Shown here in pieces: positions 51,466 to 54,810 of a stretch of 54,810 nucleotides of DNA. The DNA lies in the NCBI GenBank assembly GCA_025352375.1, contig JANXTL010000209.1, positions 1 to 54,810 on the forward strand, read 5' to 3'. Numbering within the stretch: the first letter of the stretch is position 1; each line of letters begins with the position of its first letter. The notes below the pieces were generated by a model. That model was not told the DNA's origin and ran no database searches. It was given only the letters and a program-made list of their open reading frames with translations. Position numbers and translations under genes: made by a program. The DNA is from Acetobacteraceae bacterium. Lineage in GTDB: Bacteria > Pseudomonadota > Alphaproteobacteria > Acetobacterales > Acetobacteraceae.

Positions 51466-52553
51466 CGCGTGTCCCCCGTCCACAGTGCCCGGTAGCGTTC
51501 GAACATTGCTGCCTGGGCGAAGTCGCGTTGCGCTTTTGCCAGGTTGGCGGCGCCGATGGCCGCGCGCCGCCCGGAATCGGGCAGCAGCGTCATCAGTGCG
51601 TCGGCCATGGCGCGAGCGTCCAGCGGCGTTACGAATGGGTCGTTGTCTGGCGCCAGCATGCCACGGACGTCGCCGACATCGGTGGCTGCAACCGGCAGGC
51701 CGCTCGCCATTGCTTCGATCACCGACAACGGCATCTGTTCGGTGTCCGACGACAGCGCGAAAAGGTCGAACCCGGCGTAAAGGGCAGGCGTGTCGTCGCG
51801 ATGCCCGGTGAACGTCACGCGATCGGCCACACCCAGCGACGATGCAAGCGCCGTGAGGGCCGGCCGCTCCGGCCCATCCCCCACGATCGTCAGTCGTGCC
51901 GGCGTTTCCTTGACCGCCAGGGCAAAGGCTTGCAGGAGCCGAACCAGGTTCTTTTCCGTCCGCAACGCCGCCACCGTACCAATCACCGGCACACCGGCGT
52001 GCGGGGGCCGCGCGCCGGCGGCAAACCGGTCGAGGTCGATGCCGTTGGGCACGTAAAGCACCCGCTTCGGATTGAGCTTCCACAACGCCGTCGCGATACG
52101 CACCAGATTGCGCGATGGCAGCACAACCTGGCTGCGGGCGAGGACGAGGCGGCGGGTCCAGATTCGGCGGGGAAGTTGGGTCTCTCGTTCCTCCGAACCG
52201 AAGCCATCCTCGATATGGATGTGGCGGGTAAGGGGCGGGATATTCGCCATCGCGAACTCGATCGCACCCCAATTGCCGGTGACCAGCACATCGGGGCGCC
52301 ATTGCCGCAGCAGCCGACGGAAACCGCGCGCATTGGCGAACATCGCACCCTTCGGCGCACCCACGATTGGAAACGTCACGTCCAGATCTGGGCGGAGCCG
52401 GTCCCGGCAGCCTAAATCGCCATCCAGGGAAACCACGATATGACGGAAGGCCGGTCCGAAGCGATTCGCGACGGCGGCGAACCGTACTTGCGCACCACCC
52501 ACCGCGAACGTCGGGAAAACATGCACCACCAGCGGGGGAATCGATGCTGACAT
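51462..52553 (-). CDS. GT4-family glycosyltransferase
   Basis: A 363-residue GT-B glycosyltransferase. N-terminal domain: VVHVFPTFAVGGAQVRFAAVANRF, the common start of GT4 enzymes. C-terminal donor domain: IGTVAALRTEKNLVRLLQAF, IVGDGPERPALTALA and FALSSDTEQMPLSVIEAMASGLPVAATDVGDV with the conserved Glu residues. ATG 52553 (MSASIPPLVVHVF) is a natural start; the frame upstream runs antisense into the divergent beta-helix gene, and the ribosome site is weak. It is the first gene of a three-gene minus-strand operon with the acyltransferase and the tailed exported protein. Sugar specificity is unknown. Confidence 0.92.
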   Translation of the reverse strand: MSASIPPLVVHVFPTFAVGGAQVRFAAVANRFGPAFRHIVVSLDGDLGCRDRLRPDLDVTFPIVGAPKGAMFANARGFRRLLRQWRPDVLVTGNWGAIEFAMANIPPLTRHIHIEDGFGSEERETQLPRRIWTRRLVLARSQVVLPSRNLVRIATALWKLNPKRVLYVPNGIDLDRFAAGARPPHAGVPVIGTVAALRTEKNLVRLLQAFALAVKETPARLTIVGDGPERPALTALASSLGVADRVTFTGHRDDTPALYAGFDLFALSSDTEQMPLSVIEAMASGLPVAATDVGDVRGMLAPDNDPFVTPLDARAMADALMTLLPDSGRRAAIGAANLAKAQRDFAQAAMFERYRALWTGDTR

Positions 52554-52590
52554 CTTGACGAACCGGGACCCCTCGGACGATGCCAGCGCC

Positions 52591-53553
52591 ATGACCGACG
52601 ACAGGACCATTACCCAAGGACATAGCGCAGTCGCTTTTGTCCTCGCAACGCTGCTGCTGCTCGCGGGTGCCTTGCCTGCTTGTGCGCGCATCATCCCGGT
52701 GGGCCCGCATCGGGGGTTAACTCTGCCCAGCCAGGCCGCCTTGGTCGCCCGAGACGGGGATACGATCACCATCGATACCGGCATCTACCGCGATTGCGCG
52801 GTCTGGCGCGCAGCACATCTGACGATCGAAGGACGTGGTCCGAACGTCGAAATCGCGGACATGACGTGCGCGGATCGCGGCATTTTCATCGTGACCGGCG
52901 CGAACACGACGATACGTAACCTCACCTTCTCCGGCGCGCATGGAGCAGGCCACAACGCTGCCGGCATTCTGGCATTGGCCGACAATCTGACGGTCGAAAA
53001 TGCCCGGTTCGTGAACAACGAAAACGGCATATTGGTGGGGGGCGGGCCAGGCAGCCGGGTTCGTATCTCCGGCAGCACCTTCCTCGGCAATGGCTCCTGC
53101 GCGGGCGCCTGTGCCCATGGCGTCTACGCCGGCGAACCGATCGCGTTGTTGGAAGTCGTCTATTGCCGCTTCCTGAACACCAGGACCGCCCATCACGTGA
53201 AATCCCGCGCTCGGGAAACGATTGTGGCGAACAACGAGATCGCGGACGGCGACGACGGTACGTCCAGCTACCTGATCGACATCCCAAACGGCGGCGACGT
53301 GTCGATCATGCACAATGAGTTACAAAAAGGCCCCAAGAGCAGCAATCCCGCGGTGGCGATCTCCATTGGCGAGGAGGCCGGTCGCCATCCGACGTCTCGG
53401 CTGATCGTGCGCGACAATCGCTTCGTCAGTTCGCTGCCGGAGGCCACGATCTTCGTGCGCAACAGCACCCAGTTGCCGGTCACCCTGACCGGCAACGTAT
53501 TGATGGGCAAAGTCGTTCCGCTGAACGGGCTGGGAGCGGTCGCGCCTCAGTAA
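52591..53553 (+). CDS. Exported right-handed parallel beta-helix protein
   Basis: A 320-residue protein with an N-terminal export signal (AVAFVLATLLLLAGALPACA) and a parallel beta-helix made of short repeated rungs: HLTIEGRGPNVEIADMTC, TTIRNLTFSGAHG, NLTVENARFVNNENGILVGGG, RVRISGSTFLGNGSC and TIVANNEIADGDDG. This fold is common in polysaccharide lyases, epimerases and related carbohydrate-binding proteins, so action on the polymer made by the neighbouring genes is plausible but not shown. No catalytic residues could be assigned. ATG 52591 was preferred over TTG 52555. The gene is divergent from the glycosyltransferase, with only 37 bases between start codons, and overlaps the convergent dehydrogenase gene by seven bases. 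Confidence 0.82.
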   Translation: MTDDRTITQGHSAVAFVLATLLLLAGALPACARIIPVGPHRGLTLPSQAALVARDGDTITIDTGIYRDCAVWRAAHLTIEGRGPNVEIADMTCADRGIFIVTGANTTIRNLTFSGAHGAGHNAAGILALADNLTVENARFVNNENGILVGGGPGSRVRISGSTFLGNGSCAGACAHGVYAGEPIALLEVVYCRFLNTRTAHHVKSRARETIVANNEIADGDDGTSSYLIDIPNGGDVSIMHNELQKGPKSSNPAVAISIGEEAGRHPTSRLIVRDNRFVSSLPEATIFVRNSTQLPVTLTGNVLMGKVVPLNGLGAVAPQ

Positions 53554-54560
53554 GAGTCCGGCGGAATTACGTTTTGCGGCTTCGGCCCAAGCAATGCGGC
53601 GCGCATGGTTTCCGCCGATTTGGTGCGGATGTCGTCCCAGGCTTGCGGCGTGTAAAAAGCCGAGTGCGGCGTGATAATCAGCCGTCCGATCGTCCAATCT
53701 TCCCGCGCCCGATAGGCTCGGATTAGTTCTGGTACCGGCTCGACCGGCGGTTCGACCGGCACGACGTCGAGGCCGACACCGGCCAGATGGCCGGATTTCA
53801 GGTGTTTCGCCACCGCGTCGATATCCACGATCGGGCCGCGCGCGGTGTTCACCAGCACGGCGCCCTTGGGAAGCAACGACAACGTCCGGTCGTCGATCAT
53901 GTTGCGCGTGTCGGGCGTCAGCGGCACATGGATCGATAGCGTGTCGGTTTGCTGGAGCAAGGCCTCCAGCGTGGGCGCGCGTTCGATGCCGAGGCCCAAT
54001 TCCACCCCGCTCGGGAGCAGCGGATCGAAGAACACAACGCGGAAGCCAAAGGCTTTGGCACGCAATGCGACGGCGGTGGCGATGCGGCCCATGCCGACGA
54101 TGCCGAAGGTTTGGACCGAGGACCGGCGCACCAGCGGGTCGTCGATATAGCGCCAGGCGGCGGGCGGGTCGGCACGCTGTGCCTCCAGATGAATCAACAG
54201 ACCGCGGCGGAGTGCCAGGGCAAGGGACATGGCGTGGTCCGCGACCTCGGTCGTGCCGTAGTCCGGCACGTTCAAGACCACGATCTGGCGGCCGTTGGCG
54301 GCGACACGGTCGATGCTGTCGTAGCCCACACCCATGCGGCAGACGGCGCGCAGCTTGGGAAAGCGCTCGAAGTCCTTGGCGGTGACACGATGGCGCAGGG
54401 TCATCAGGCCATCGGCGGCGGCACAATCCGCGTCCGATAGATCGGCGACACCGTTGGTAACGGCCGGTGGAAAAATAACCCGGACGTCCGGGCCGTAGAT
54501 CCGGCGTTCGACGCTGTCGTCGGGGTAGGAGCGGTCGGTGTAAAGGACGGTGAAGGTCAT
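53547..54560 (-). CDS. D-isomer-specific 2-hydroxyacid dehydrogenase family protein
   Basis: A 337-residue NAD-dependent dehydrogenase of the phosphoglycerate/CtBP-like family. It has the substrate-domain CRMGVGYDSIDRVAANGRQI, the Rossmann motif FGIVGMGRIATAVALRAKAFG, the catalytic Arg in LVNTARGPIVD, the region GVGLDVVPVEPP that supplies the Glu and the catalytic His in IITPHSAFY. The ATG at 54560 has AGGGA upstream; an earlier start at 54602 is unsupported. Likely substrates are glyoxylate, hydroxypyruvate or another 2-oxo acid, but specificity is not readable. It is not obviously linked to the polysaccharide genes. Confidence 0.9.
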   Translation of the reverse strand: MTFTVLYTDRSYPDDSVERRIYGPDVRVIFPPAVTNGVADLSDADCAAADGLMTLRHRVTAKDFERFPKLRAVCRMGVGYDSIDRVAANGRQIVVLNVPDYGTTEVADHAMSLALALRRGLLIHLEAQRADPPAAWRYIDDPLVRRSSVQTFGIVGMGRIATAVALRAKAFGFRVVFFDPLLPSGVELGLGIERAPTLEALLQQTDTLSIHVPLTPDTRNMIDDRTLSLLPKGAVLVNTARGPIVDIDAVAKHLKSGHLAGVGLDVVPVEPPVEPVPELIRAYRAREDWTIGRLIITPHSAFYTPQAWDDIRTKSAETMRAALLGPKPQNVIPPDSY

Positions 54561-54693
54561 GGCGTTTCCCTGATTTCGCGTTGAGTCGATTGGCTCCGAC
54601 ACTAACTCAGACCGATCCCGGCAGTCGGCGGCTCATGATCGCTCGTCCGTTTGTAATGCGACATGGTACCGCATTTTTGTACACGCGACGATG

Positions 54694-54810
54694 TCAATCG
54701 TGAGCGGCCGGGATTCCGATCAGTAGATCCGCCAGCGCGGTCATGTCGCGGACGATAACATCCGGCTGATACGGCCATGCCGAGAAGGGGCGCTGGCGGC
54801 GGTCGATGAA
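54694..54810 (-). CDS. C-terminal end of a probable HAD-family hydrolase (cut by window edge)
   Basis: The last 38 codons of a minus-strand gene that enters from the right edge and stops at 54694-54696. The fragment FIDRRQRPFSAWPYQPDVIV followed by RDMTALADLL resembles the C-terminus of haloacid dehalogenase (type II)-like HAD hydrolases. No catalytic residues are in the visible part, so the assignment is tentative. The roughly 130 bases between it and the dehydrogenase start hold no further gene. Confidence 0.5.
   Translation of the reverse strand, partial: FIDRRQRPFSAWPYQPDVIVRDMTALADLLIGIPAAHD

Overview
The window is GC-rich, gene-dense bacterial chromosome and most resembles a Rhodospirillales/Acetobacteraceae-type alphaproteobacterium. 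This is inferred from the DUF2852 and DUF1236 proteins, the sucA-sucB-lpd order, the fused indolepyruvate oxidoreductase next to an Lrp regulator, and the palindromic intergenic repeats. No rRNA gene, IS transposase, phage gene or CRISPR array was seen. There is one tRNA gene.

Layout. 1-2500 (minus): phenylacetate catabolism genes paaG-paaI-paaK; paaK runs off the left edge. 2591-3184: a VapBC-type toxin-antitoxin pair. 3198-7229: an Lrp/AsnC regulator divergent from a three-domain indolepyruvate/arylpyruvate:ferredoxin oxidoreductase. Together with paa this suggests a route from aromatic amino acids through aryl-pyruvate to arylacetyl-CoA. 7730-13342: a giant VCBS/cadherin-like repeat protein with a type I secretion-like C-terminus. 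13343-14633: stacked palindromes, a DUF1236 protein and a decayed ABC substrate-binding protein gene. 14695-15960: a TetR regulator and a DUF2852 membrane protein, each preceded by a related ATGTAA-type palindrome. 16077-21969: the 2-oxoglutarate dehydrogenase complex (sucA, sucB, lpd).

21975-40899 is an almost complete exosortase A (XrtA/PEP-CTERM) exopolysaccharide locus. One minus-strand operon runs from the outer-membrane export lipoprotein through chain-length regulator, tyrosine autokinase, outer-membrane protein, AAA ATPase, polysaccharide deacetylase, FemAB protein and glycosyltransferase to XrtA-EpsI. It is divergent from the prsK/prsR/prsT regulatory genes and a second glycosyltransferase. 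A tRNA-Val(CAC) and a possible small gene lie in the divergent gap. No canonical PEP-CTERM substrate was found in the window.

40841-46300 holds an enoyl-CoA hydratase, a ClpP-like/NTF2-like exported protein, a sirtuin, a family-5 ABC substrate-binding protein with a degenerate copy of its 3' end and a long inverted repeat, and a nicotinamidase. 46345-53553 is a second envelope/polysaccharide-like module: sugar epimerase, YdcF-type protein, two FemAB/GNAT-like acyltransferases, an exported protein with a hydrophobic-plus-arginine tail, a GT4 glycosyltransferase and a beta-helix protein. The right edge has a D-2-hydroxyacid dehydrogenase and the end of a probable HAD-family gene.

Functions are assigned by reading translated motifs, without database searches. 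Start codons were revised where four-base stop/start overlaps or ribosome binding sites decide them.
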